A stretch of DNA of 64,000 bases from Solobacterium sp. (lineage in GTDB: Bacteria; Bacillota_I; Bacilli_A; Erysipelotrichales; Erysipelotrichaceae), in contig JAFRJJ010000033.1 of assembly GCA_017432325.1 (NCBI GenBank), positions 46,442-110,441 of the forward strand. Direction: 5' to 3'. A program made the translations under genes and the position numbers. Shown piece by piece: positions 51,214 to 59,281 of this stretch; the first letter of the stretch is position 1, and each line of letters opens with the position of its first letter. The notes beneath the pieces are model-generated. The model saw nothing but the letters and a program-made list of their open reading frames with translations. It had not been told where the DNA came from and did not search any database.

Positions 51214-51240
51214 AAAAAAACCCTGATCCCGTCAGGGTTT
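51214..51240 (-). terminator. terminator between the lipoprotein and permease genes
   Basis: On the minus strand AAACCCTGA / TCAGGGTTT, a 9-bp stem with a 5-base loop and TTTTCG. It separates the binding protein from the permease-hydrogenase operon. Confidence 0.88.
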
Positions 51241-51247
51241 CCGAAGC

Positions 51248-52240
51248 TTATTTGATTACAGCTGCTTCGCTGCTTTCAATACCGAACAGACCGAGGAATT
51301 TATCGAGGTCTTCTACACATTCAGAAGCCTTGACGATCTGAACACCCATTCTGTCCCATACTTTGCCGACGATCGCAGAATTCGGAACACCGAGTGTTTC
51401 CGCGCCTACAGCATCGATATCGGCAATGACGCCTGCTTTGTCGCTTGCGGCTGCTTCTTCCGCATAAGCTGCCATTTCGGCGATCATAGCATCATACATA
51501 TCCTTGTTTTCTTCATAGTCTGCTGAACGTACATACAGACCTGCCTGAGGATATCCGCCTCCCCATGCTTCCTGAAGGTCAACAACGATCTTGAATTCTT
51601 TTCCGGATTCCTTTGCTTTTGCAATCGTAGCTGTAGCAGCCGGTTCCGCAAGAAGCGCGCCGTTTGCCTTATCGGACAGCAGAGCAGCCTGTGCATCAGT
51701 AACGGAATCATACCATGTTACTTTTGCAGCAGGTTCCGGATACAGTGACTTGAAAACAAGTCCGCCGACTGCGCTTTCACCGAACAGAGCGAGCTCTGCG
51801 TCAGCGTTGTCGATGATATTCTCATCATCCGCAACGATATACATATTGCCCCATGTTACGACAGCCAGCATTCTGTAGTCTGTCTTTCCGGCAGCTGCGA
51901 GTTTTACTCCCAGGTTTGTCGGAGCAACGATAACATCGAACTCAGGCTCGGGATTGACCAGAGCAGCCTGGAGGTTTTCCGGACCGTTGACGATCTGTGC
52001 GTTTGAATTTTCCTTGAGTACCGGCAGCAGTGACAGTGCGGGTGCACCCATCGGAGCGATGATCTTCAGTTCACTGAAGTCATAAGCTGTTTCTTCCGGT
52101 GCTGCTGTTTCTGCAGTTTCTGCTGTAGCTTCAGCAGTAGCCTCAGGTGTTGCTGCAGCTGTTTCTTCAGGTGCTTTTGCACCATTGGAACATCCTGCAA
52201 GCAACAGCGCACTTAATACAATAGCGCTGAATTTTTTCAT
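51248..52240 (-). CDS. NitT/TauT-like ABC substrate-binding lipoprotein
   Basis: A 330-aa lipoprotein with signal peptide and lipobox LLAGC (Cys17). Residues 18-54 are an Ala/Glu/Thr-rich linker (TPEATAEATAETAET). The binding domain follows with APMGAPALSLLPVL, FDVIVAPTNLGVKL, WGNMYIVADDEN and GYPQAGLYVR. The fold resembles NMT1/THI5-type proteins that bind small organic ligands. I start at 52240 after AGGAGGAAAG. Its partner is most likely the permease downstream, but a terminator lies between and no ATPase gene is nearby. Confidence 0.85.
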   Translation of the reverse strand: MKKFSAIVLSALLLAGCSNGAKAPEETAAATPEATAEATAETAETAAPEETAYDFSELKIIAPMGAPALSLLPVLKENSNAQIVNGPENLQAALVNPEPEFDVIVAPTNLGVKLAAAGKTDYRMLAVVTWGNMYIVADDENIIDNADAELALFGESAVGGLVFKSLYPEPAAKVTWYDSVTDAQAALLSDKANGALLAEPAATATIAKAKESGKEFKIVVDLQEAWGGGYPQAGLYVRSADYEENKDMYDAMIAEMAAYAEEAAASDKAGVIADIDAVGAETLGVPNSAIVGKVWDRMGVQIVKASECVEDLDKFLGLFGIESSEAAVIK

Positions 52241-52254
52241 TTCTTTCCTCCTGA

Positions 52255-52274
52255 GCAGGCACGTATCTGCCTGC
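52255..52274 (-). promoter_or_regulatory. hairpin in the 5' leader of the lipoprotein gene
   Basis: GCAGGCA-CGTATC-TGCCTGC (as read on the plus strand), 7-bp arms, between the promoter and the SD, which lies a few bases further on. It could protect the mRNA end or bind a regulator. Confidence 0.5.
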
Positions 52275-52284
52275 AACGTATCCT

Positions 52285-52312
52285 ATTGTACACTAATGAA
52301 AATAAATATCAA
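52285..52312 (-). promoter_or_regulatory. promoter of the lipoprotein gene
   Basis: On the minus strand TTGATA (52312-52307), 16 bp, TACAAT (52290-52285). Confidence 0.72.
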
Positions 52313-52390
52313 CAGTTTGTTAATTTTTTAACAACATTAAATCAGCTGTTATGAAATGTGTATGAAACAAAAATAGAATACATCATTTAC

Positions 52391-52433
52391 TTAAAAAACC
52401 ATGGATCTTATTATGTTCTTTGATCCATGGTTT
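52391..52433 (-). terminator. terminator after the small Cys-rich gene
   Basis: AAACCATGGATC / GATCCATGGTTT, a perfect 12-bp stem with a 14-base loop, then TTTAAG on the minus strand. Confidence 0.88.
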
Positions 52434-52439
52434 CCATAA

Positions 52440-52619
52440 TTATTCTTCCTGTTCCTGACGGTACTTCTTTTCACAGGCTGTCTGTCCTCCTTTGCTGTGA
52501 TGATTTTCAACACAGGCATCACATTTTCTGTAATTCGGGCATCCTGCTTTTTCTCCCCGCGGACAGGGACATTTTTCCGGATTGTAAAGATACTCCGGTC
52601 TGTTCTCCGGTATTGTCAT
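52440..52619 (-). CDS. 59-aa Cys-rich small protein
   Basis: A short gene with ATG 52619, SD AAGGAGA nine bases upstream and a strong terminator seven bases after TAA. The product has five Cys in the pattern CPCPRG, GCPNYRKCDAC, then ENHHSKGGQTACEKKY with two His. This resembles small Firmicute proteins in which a CxRxxNCxxC-type core is followed by His and a final Cys, likely a zinc knuckle or redox site. Function is unknown. It is a separate transcription unit between glpK and the lipoprotein gene. Confidence 0.78.
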   Translation of the reverse strand: MTIPENRPEYLYNPEKCPCPRGEKAGCPNYRKCDACVENHHSKGGQTACEKKYRQEQEE

Positions 52620-52694
52620 GGCTGCAGTCTCCTTTTAATCATTATAGCCGGAAAATGTTAATGCTTATGAATTTCTTTACAAATATCTTTGAAT

Positions 52695-52741
52695 ATATAA
52701 AAAGCTGAATCACTGTTCTGATAGTTGTTAATGATCCAGCT
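52695..52741 (-). terminator. terminator after glpK
   Basis: On the minus strand AGCTGGATCA / TGATTCAGCT (one G-U pair), a 19-base loop, then TTTTTATATA. Confidence 0.75.
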
Positions 52742-52751
52742 AATTTAATGA

Positions 52752-54248
52752 TTATTCTGTCGGGAACATTCTTGCGGCAGCTACTGCCAGTTTCCATCTG
52801 TCATACAGATGATCGGATTTTTCCTGATCCATTTCAGGTGTATATGTTTTTGAACCTTCATCGGAAGTTTCAAGTTCATCTGTATCCTTCCAGAATCCGA
52901 CTGCAAGACCTGCCAGATGTGCTGCTCCAAGAGCAGTTGTTTCAACACTTGCCGGACGTGTGACATCGCACTGAAGAATATCGCTCTGGAACTGCATCAG
53001 ATAATCGTTCATTGCAGCGCCGCCGTCTACCTTCAGCTTTTCGATCGATGTGCTGCAGTCCTGTTCCATTGCCGAAATGACATCTTTTGTCTGGTACGCC
53101 AGAGATTCAAGTGTTGCTTTTGTAATATCTTCAGGTGTTGTACCTCTGGTAATTCCGAACAGAGCACCTCTGCACTTATCATCCCAGTACGGAGCACCGA
53201 GACCGACGAATGCAGGAACCATGATCACACCGGAATCCGTTTTGACTGATTCTGCCATCCGCTGTGATTCGGAAGACTTCTTGAAGAATTTCATCTGGTC
53301 CCTGAGCCACTGTATCGCTGATCCCGCGACAAACACGGAACCTTCCAGTGCGTAGCAGATCTCCCCCCTGTAACCCCAGGCGATCGTTGTTACAAGCCCA
53401 TTCTCGCTTCTGCGGGGAGTTGTTCCGGTATTCATCAGCAGGAAGCATCCTGTACCGTATGTATTTTTCGCCATTCCTTCACGGAAGCAGTTCTGACCGA
53501 ACAGAGCAGCCTGCTGGTCTCCTGCCACACCGCTGATCGGTACCTGCTGTCCGAAAAAGTGATACGGAACTGTCGTTGCGAAGATACCGCTGCTCTCCTT
53601 GACTTCCGGCAGCATGCTCATGGGTATGTTCAGCATTGCGCACAATTCTTCATCCCATTTGCATTCAAAGATGTTGTAGAGCATCGTACGTGAAGCATTG
53701 CTGTAGTCCGTCACATGCGCCTGCATGCCGCTCAGGCACCAGATCAGCCAGCTGTCGATCGTTCCTGCCAGCAGTTTGCCCTCTTCCGCGAGTTTCTGCG
53801 CGCCTGGAACATGGTCAAGCATCCATCTGATCTTTGTTGCAGAGAAATACGGGTCGATCTTCAGACCTGTTTTCCGGGTGACCATTTCTTCATATCCGTC
53901 TGCCCTGAGCTGATCGCAGATATCCGCTGTCTGTCTGGACTGCCATACGATCGCATTGCAGATCGGAAGTCCGGTTTCCCTGTTCCAGACGACCGTTGTT
54001 TCACGCTGGTTCGTAATACCGATTCCCGCAACCTGTGAAGGCTGGATGCCGGAATTCTGCATACACTGCGCCATGACAGCGAGAACGGAAAGCCAGATCT
54101 CGTTCGCGTCATGTTCCACCCATCCGGGCTGAGGGAAATACTGTCTGAATTCCTTTTGGGCAACAGCCACGATATTTGACTGATGATCAAAAAGAATCGC
54201 ACGGGAACTTGTCGTTCCCTGGTCAATCGCCATGATATATTTTTCCAT
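52752..54248 (-). CDS. glpK: glycerol kinase
   Basis: A 498-aa ASKHA-fold kinase making glycerol-3-phosphate. Motifs are [15 protein letters not shown] at the start, [40 protein letters not shown] and the C-terminal [19 protein letters not shown]. Length and motifs match bacterial GlpK. His at [11 protein letters not shown] (phospho-His loop in Gram-positive GlpK is further N-terminal) was not verified. I start at 54248, since [11 protein letters not shown] is the family N-terminus and AGGAG lies before it. glpF and glpO are not adjacent. Confidence 0.96.
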   Translation of the reverse strand: MEKYIMAIDQGTTSSRAILFDHQSNIVAVAQKEFRQYFPQPGWVEHDANEIWLSVLAVMAQCMQNSGIQPSQVAGIGITNQRETTVVWNRETGLPICNAIVWQSRQTADICDQLRADGYEEMVTRKTGLKIDPYFSATKIRWMLDHVPGAQKLAEEGKLLAGTIDSWLIWCLSGMQAHVTDYSNASRTMLYNIFECKWDEELCAMLNIPMSMLPEVKESSGIFATTVPYHFFGQQVPISGVAGDQQAALFGQNCFREGMAKNTYGTGCFLLMNTGTTPRRSENGLVTTIAWGYRGEICYALEGSVFVAGSAIQWLRDQMKFFKKSSESQRMAESVKTDSGVIMVPAFVGLGAPYWDDKCRGALFGITRGTTPEDITKATLESLAYQTKDVISAMEQDCSTSIEKLKVDGGAAMNDYLMQFQSDILQCDVTRPASVETTALGAAHLAGLAVGFWKDTDELETSDEGSKTYTPEMDQEKSDHLYDRWKLAVAAARMFPTE

Positions 54249-54390
54249 TTGTATTTGCGCTCCTGTTAATACCATTATCAGATTGGATTCTGATTGACGC
54301 AAGTAAAATCAACATGGATCGGTTTTCTTTTATACCTGCTGCGGATGTGTTAAAGGAACTCTTCAGAATGTGTTTGATGCAGGTCGCGAA

Positions 54391-54422
54391 ATAAAACCAT
54401 GTACCGTATGACAGTACATGGT
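54391..54422 (-). terminator. terminator after the 82-aa gene
   Basis: On the minus strand ACCATGTAC / GTACATGGT, a 9-bp stem with a 9-base loop, then TTTATTTC. Confidence 0.82.
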
Positions 54423-54430
54423 ATTTACTC

Positions 54431-54679
54431 TTACTTCAGAAGACGACGGATCTTTCTGCCGTACTTTTCACGTTCTTTCGGTGTGCAGTTGGAGATCTGT
54501 GTCAGAAGCTCATAGATATCAAGTTTTCTGTTTGTGCTGTAGCTTTTTTCCAGTTCGACAAGCCTGACAACGTCATTCAGACTTGCGCGGAACTGGTCTT
54601 CCGTTTCCTGAAGACCGTTCGCAATGATCTCATCATATACCTTAACGATCTCCGCCCTGCTTTTATTTCCGATAGCCAT
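54431..54679 (-). CDS. small helical protein of unknown function
   Basis: An 82-aa, charged, probably all-helical protein (RAEIVKVYDEIIANGLQETE, FRASLNDVVRLVELEKSY, ending PKEREKYGRKIRRLLK). I know no family. SD GGGAGG is well placed, and the gene lies 16 bases after thiI and ahead of a clean terminator. It is therefore likely the last gene of the ezrA-desulfurase-thiI unit. A nucleic-acid or protein-binding role could be guessed from the basic tail only. Confidence 0.65.
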   Translation of the reverse strand: MAIGNKSRAEIVKVYDEIIANGLQETEDQFRASLNDVVRLVELEKSYSTNRKLDIYELLTQISNCTPKEREKYGRKIRRLLK

Positions 54680-54695
54680 ATATACCTCCCGATCC

Positions 54696-55883
54696 TTAAA
54701 GGAACAACTCTTTATTTTCCTGCGGTACTACGGTGAGCGTAGTACGTGTATTGACACATGTATCGATCATCGATTCATAATCGAATTTTGCTTCAAATGC
54801 AGCTGCTTTTTCACTGTTGGGTTTTGTGACCGGATTCTTCGGGTCGAAGATCGTGCAGCAGTCTTCAAAGGGAAGGATCGACGTTTCGTATGTGCCGATC
54901 TTTCTTGCCAAATCGATGATCTCGATCTTGTCCATGCAGACAAGCGGCCTGAGTACAGGCATACTAATCGTTTCGTTGATGCAGGCAATGCTTTCCAGTG
55001 TCTGGGAAGCGACCTGTCCGACGCTTTCGCCTGTTCCGATCACGATGCATCCCTGCTCACGGGCAACGCGTTCCGCGATGCGGTACATCATTCGCCTCAT
55101 CAATGTAACAGCGTACGGGTCTCCGGCTGCTTTATAGATCTCAAGCTGCAGGTCGGTAAACTCGATCAGGTGAACCTTCATCTGTCTCTGATAGACACTG
55201 ACCATGGACGCAAGATCCAGCACCTTCTGTTTTGCCTGGTCGGATGTATAAGGCGGGGACGTGTAGTGGATGGCCTCCACTTCAATGCCCCTCTTCATCA
55301 GTTCAAATGCCGCAACGGGAGAATCGATACCGCCTGAGAGCAGAAGCAGGCACTTGCCGTTGATGCCGGCAGGATAACCGCCCAGTCCGGGTATCTTTTC
55401 ACTTGTGATATACGTATTCTCTTTCTGTACTTCCACCTGGATCGCCAGATCCGGATCATGAACATCGACCTTCAGATCCGTATTCTTCAGGATCATGCCG
55501 GCACACGCGCGGTTGATCCCATCAGAATTCAGGGGGAACGTCTTGTCATGACGGCGAGTGATCATCTTGAATGTTTTTGCGTCAGATTCCTGAGCGATCC
55601 TCAGACATGTATTCTGGATCTCCTCAAGATCGGAATTGATCTTTTCCGTGAAGGAGAACGAGCTGATGCCGAATACCTTTCCGAGCTTTTCACGGATCTC
55701 ACCGGGATCCGTACCGTTCAGACGGATATAGATCCTGTCATGTGTTTTCTGAAATTTCAGATCAGGATAATCCCTCAGCATATAGCGGGTATTATCAAAC
55801 AGCTTTCTGATAAAGTCTTTCCTGTTTTTTCCCTTCGTACTGAGTTCACCGAATCTGATCAGTACTGTATCATAATTAACCAT
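54696..55883 (-). CDS. thiI: tRNA 4-thiouridine synthetase ThiI
   Basis: A 395-aa enzyme that adenylates tRNA U8 for sulfur insertion. The N-terminal ferredoxin-like and THUMP domains run to about residue 165. The PP-loop is LLSGGIDSPVAAF (about 180-192), and a Cys in FEDCCTIFDPK lies in the C-terminal region. There is no rhodanese domain, so persulfide sulfur must come directly from the partner desulfurase encoded just upstream, whose stop it overlaps by eight bases. The same pairing is known for B. subtilis NifZ-ThiI. Confidence 0.95.
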   Translation of the reverse strand: MVNYDTVLIRFGELSTKGKNRKDFIRKLFDNTRYMLRDYPDLKFQKTHDRIYIRLNGTDPGEIREKLGKVFGISSFSFTEKINSDLEEIQNTCLRIAQESDAKTFKMITRRHDKTFPLNSDGINRACAGMILKNTDLKVDVHDPDLAIQVEVQKENTYITSEKIPGLGGYPAGINGKCLLLLSGGIDSPVAAFELMKRGIEVEAIHYTSPPYTSDQAKQKVLDLASMVSVYQRQMKVHLIEFTDLQLEIYKAAGDPYAVTLMRRMMYRIAERVAREQGCIVIGTGESVGQVASQTLESIACINETISMPVLRPLVCMDKIEIIDLARKIGTYETSILPFEDCCTIFDPKNPVTKPNSEKAAAFEAKFDYESMIDTCVNTRTTLTVVPQENKELFL

Positions 55884-57015
55884 ATTTACCCGTTATCTCC
55901 TTTAATGTATGGATCAGGTCCCTGATTTCCTGTTCCGTGTTGTGCCGGGACATGCTCACCCTGATACAGGATGATGCCCTTGAGTCAGAGAATCCCATTG
56001 CCTGCAGGACATAGCTGGGATTGTTTGAATGCGCTTCGCACGTGCTTCTGGCAGAAACCATAAAGCCAGCCCTGTTCAGCGCGTTCTGCATGACTTCACT
56101 GGGAATCTTCTCATAGGAGAAGCTGACAGTGCATTTGAGTCCGTCTTCAGGACTGTTGATCTCCATCCCGTCGATCGAATGAAGTCCTTCGATCAGGATA
56201 TCATGAAGCCTGGCAATATGATCTCTGTACTTGGACTCCCGTTCCAGTGCCAGTCTGAGCGTCCTTGCAAACATCATGTTGACCTGCGCATTGCTTGTTC
56301 CGCCGCGCAGTCCGCCTTCCTGTTCACCGCCGTTGATCAGAGGTTCAAACGGTACATGAGTCTTTTTGACAAGGATCCCGCTTCCTTTGAGACCTTCCAG
56401 TTTGTGAGCCGACAATGAAGCCAGGTCAATGTTTTCAAGACTGACCGGCAACTTTCCGACTGCCTGCGTAATATCGCAGTGGAAAAACGCATGAGAATGT
56501 TTTTTAACGTATTCTGCCGCTTCATTGACCGGATTGACTGCACCAGTCTCATTGTTGACCAGCATGATGCTGACAAGCGCGGTATCATCCCGAACAGCAT
56601 GCTTCAGATCATCGATCCGGATGGATCCTTTCTCTGTTACAGGCAGATATGTCACATCATACCCGAAGACGCGTTCCATCTGCCGGCAGGCATTCAGGAT
56701 GCTGGAATGTTCGATCTGTGTTGTGACGATATGTTTTTTTTGCGGCTGCGCAAAGCATACACCCTTCACAGCAGAGCTGTTTGATTCGCTTGACCCAGCA
56801 GTAAAAATGATCTCATTGCTCTTAACACCCAAAAGCCCGGCGCAAGCGCTGCGGGCTTTTTCAAGCATTCGGCTGATCTCAGCTCCTTCGTCATACAGTG
56901 ACTCACTGTTCACATAATAACGGTCCAGTAGCTGTTTGTAGGCACTCAGTACCTCCGGGTCTATGTTCGTGGTACTTGCACTGTCAAGGTAGACTCTACG
57001 CTGCACTCTTGGCAT
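55876..57015 (-). CDS. cysteine desulfurase of the IscS/NifZ type
   Basis: A 379-aa PLP enzyme that moves Cys sulfur to partners. Features are YLDSASTTNIDPEVL at the start, IEHSSIL (catalytic-base His), HCDITQAVGKLPV, SAHKLEGLKGSG with the PLP Lys, and GGEQEGGLRGGTSN. The mobile-loop Cys lies in SARSTCEAHSNNPS. The overlap with thiI points to tRNA thiolation as its main job. It starts at 57015, inside the end of ezrA. No iscU is present. Confidence 0.92.
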   Translation of the reverse strand: MPRVQRRVYLDSASTTNIDPEVLSAYKQLLDRYYVNSESLYDEGAEISRMLEKARSACAGLLGVKSNEIIFTAGSSESNSSAVKGVCFAQPQKKHIVTTQIEHSSILNACRQMERVFGYDVTYLPVTEKGSIRIDDLKHAVRDDTALVSIMLVNNETGAVNPVNEAAEYVKKHSHAFFHCDITQAVGKLPVSLENIDLASLSAHKLEGLKGSGILVKKTHVPFEPLINGGEQEGGLRGGTSNAQVNMMFARTLRLALERESKYRDHIARLHDILIEGLHSIDGMEINSPEDGLKCTVSFSYEKIPSEVMQNALNRAGFMVSARSTCEAHSNNPSYVLQAMGFSDSRASSCIRVSMSRHNTEQEIRDLIHTLKEITGKYG

Positions 57016-58726
57016 TCTCCTTGATCATGTTTTCATAGTTGCCCGGATGGATCTTTTCGATCGTTCCGATGGCGATCGACAGAGCCTGTGTGTATTCACC
57101 GTTTCTGAAGCAGAGTTCGGAACGTGTCAGTTCGGAGTCGATATCGGAATATGTGGAACGGTAACGATTTCCGAATACGATCGTATTTTCAACCATGGCT
57201 ACAGTCGCCACAACATTATTGACGTTGTTGTACAGCTTGTAGATGAAGTCGATCGCTTCCTTCAGTGTTGAATTCAGAAGCTGAACGTTCAGAGGTGTTT
57301 CAGCGATCAGGGATTCCAGTGAATGGATATATCCATTCGCACGGTTCATATCTTCTTCATACTGTTCGGAGATGGAAGGAAGCTTGTACTTTCTGATCTT
57401 GACCTGCATCTGGTTCATGATGACCTGCAGCTTCAGAAGCTGTTTCTTGGCACGGTCTTCATCACCTGTTACACTGTCGATCCTGTTCTTTATTTCAACA
57501 AGACCTGCGTTGCATCCGGCGATCGCGCCGTTCAGTTCGTTCAGCGCAGAGAGAACTTCACTTGCAGGTGTCTCTTTCGCTTCATATACCCTGAATACTT
57601 CAGGTTTTCTGGCTGTCAGTTCATTCAGGCTGGCAACTTCCTGCTGAATATTCTCATCCAGTCCTTCAAGACCGAATCTGGCTGACATCTTCTGATACTG
57701 TTTCTGTACATATTCAGAATTCTGCTGTGCTTCTTCAAAGAGCTTCTCTGTGGATTCAGCAACCTTTCTGACTTCTTCCATGCACTCGCATTCAGAATGG
57801 ATCTGTGTATCCATTTCCTTCAGCTGTGCCTTATAGTTTTCAAGATGTGCTGCGACATCAGATGTATCGCCGCCCTTGATGGCTGCCAGGTCTTCTCTGA
57901 GGCTGTTATTGATGTCTGCGCATCTGCGTTCAATGTTCAGATGTTTGAGATAAACACCGTTTTTGCGGCTGTCGGAATACTCTGTATAGACAGACTGCAT
58001 CAGCTGAGGGATCACACCGGCAATGTCTTCAAGAAGTGTCGGAAGATTGTCGATCATGTCTTTCAGGGAAGCCATGGAAGACTTGATGTTGACAAGCTCG
58101 GCCTTTGCCTTGCCAAAATCAGACGCGTACATCCATTCCTCAAATGCGGAGAACATGCGTTCCGTATCGGAGATCCTCTGTTCAACAGTCGGCCATACCT
58201 GTGAAAGACGGCTGCTGTTTTCCTGAGCTTCCGCTTTCAGTTCGCGGAACTGGTTCTTCAGTTCTGTGACTTCTTCACGCTGTGCTGTTTCTTTTTCAAG
58301 GATCGTATCCAGGAATTTATCAAGGTCTGATACCTGCTTTTCTCCCAGAGCAACGCTGGCTTTCAGATCGGACAGGTTGTTCTTTGCTTTTCTCAGTTTT
58401 CCAACAAGGATCGCATCTTCTGTTTCAGCAAGTGTCTGGGACATCTGGCGCAGATTTGCCTGAGCTTTATCAAAGTCATCCTTAGTCTGGGCAACTTTAT
58501 TCATTGCGTCCGGATCGACTCTGCTGATCGCAACAGCCTTGTTCAGCTTAAAGGAAAGCGGAACACTCTTGATCGAGTTGTATTTGACCTCAAGTTCCTG
58601 AAGCTGTCTTCTGTACTTGTTCGAGCGGAGTTTCTGCACGATAAACCACAGAATCAGCAGAACAACAAGTACTGCTATTGCTATAATCACTCTGATATCA
58701 GATAAAATTTCTTTTACATTGTCCAT
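56996..58726 (-). CDS. ezrA: septation ring formation regulator EzrA
   Basis: A 576-aa membrane-anchored coiled-coil protein that restrains FtsZ ring formation. One N-terminal TM helix (IRVIIAIAVLVVLLILWFIV, about residues 10-30) is followed by spectrin-like helical repeats throughout. The end (LCFRNGEYTQALSIAIGTIEKIHPGNYE) matches the conserved EzrA C-terminal repeat. I choose the third in-frame Met (58726) because GGCGGTG is best spaced to it. Gene order ezrA-desulfurase-thiI is conserved in Firmicutes. Confidence 0.92.
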   Translation of the reverse strand: MDNVKEILSDIRVIIAIAVLVVLLILWFIVQKLRSNKYRRQLQELEVKYNSIKSVPLSFKLNKAVAISRVDPDAMNKVAQTKDDFDKAQANLRQMSQTLAETEDAILVGKLRKAKNNLSDLKASVALGEKQVSDLDKFLDTILEKETAQREEVTELKNQFRELKAEAQENSSRLSQVWPTVEQRISDTERMFSAFEEWMYASDFGKAKAELVNIKSSMASLKDMIDNLPTLLEDIAGVIPQLMQSVYTEYSDSRKNGVYLKHLNIERRCADINNSLREDLAAIKGGDTSDVAAHLENYKAQLKEMDTQIHSECECMEEVRKVAESTEKLFEEAQQNSEYVQKQYQKMSARFGLEGLDENIQQEVASLNELTARKPEVFRVYEAKETPASEVLSALNELNGAIAGCNAGLVEIKNRIDSVTGDEDRAKKQLLKLQVIMNQMQVKIRKYKLPSISEQYEEDMNRANGYIHSLESLIAETPLNVQLLNSTLKEAIDFIYKLYNNVNNVVATVAMVENTIVFGNRYRSTYSDIDSELTRSELCFRNGEYTQALSIAIGTIEKIHPGNYENMIKENAKSAA

Positions 58727-58756
58727 AATCAGCACCGCCTTTATAAATACCAGTCT

Positions 58757-58784
58757 ATTTTACCACATATAACACTATTCATAA
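58757..58784 (-). promoter_or_regulatory. ezrA promoter
   Basis: On the minus strand TTATGA (58784-58779), 16 bp, TAAAAT (58762-58757), with TG one base ahead of the -10 (extended -10). A small palindrome GATAAC-ATC-GTTATC lies upstream at 58843-58857. Confidence 0.6.
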
Positions 58785-58866
58785 TCACTAAACGTGCTCC
58801 ATTTCATGAAACCTTCACATTAAGATTTTTCTTAAAATTATCGATAACATCGTTATCAACTACATA

Positions 58867-58903
58867 AATGTAAAGAAACGGTGCAGTTCTTCTGCCTGCA
58901 CCG
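58867..58903 (-). terminator. terminator of the rimP-nusA-infB-rbfA operon
   Basis: On the minus strand CGGTGCAG / CTGCACCG, an 8-bp GC-rich stem with a 9-base loop, then TTTCTTTAC. Confidence 0.88.
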
Positions 58904-58909
58904 GTCCTT

Positions 58910-59278
58910 TTACTCCTGATTCTGTTTATTTTCTTCCTGCTCGTGGATCTGGGCAATGATCTCATCGATATGTCTGCCGTTTTCCATCGCTGTATCCAGT
59001 TTGAACGTCAGCTCCGGTGTACGGCGGATATCAAGCATCTGGGATAATTCAGAGCGGATAAATCCCCTTGCCCTGTTCAGCGCTCTCAGTCCTGCCTGCG
59101 CTCTCGGTGATTTTCCGAGGAATGTGCAGTATACAGTCGCATAGCTGTGATCGCTGGATACCTTGACATCCGTGATCGTTACAAATCCGACATCAGGATC
59201 CTTCAGCTTGAACTGGATAATATCGGAGATATCCTTGCGGATAATTCCCTCAAGCCGTTTCTGTTTGATACTTGTCAC
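58910..59278 (-). CDS. rbfA: 30S ribosome-binding factor RbfA
   Basis: A 122-aa KH-like protein for late 30S maturation and cold adaptation. Family features are IKQKRLEGIIRKDISDIIQ at the start, DPDVGFVTITDVKVSSDHSYATVYC, LNRARGFIRSEL and RTPELTFKLDTAME, followed by a short charged tail. It lies three bases after infB, the last gene of the operon. Confidence 0.95.
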   Translation of the reverse strand: MTSIKQKRLEGIIRKDISDIIQFKLKDPDVGFVTITDVKVSSDHSYATVYCTFLGKSPRAQAGLRALNRARGFIRSELSQMLDIRRTPELTFKLDTAMENGRHIDEIIAQIHEQEENKQNQE

Positions 59279-59281
59279 GGT

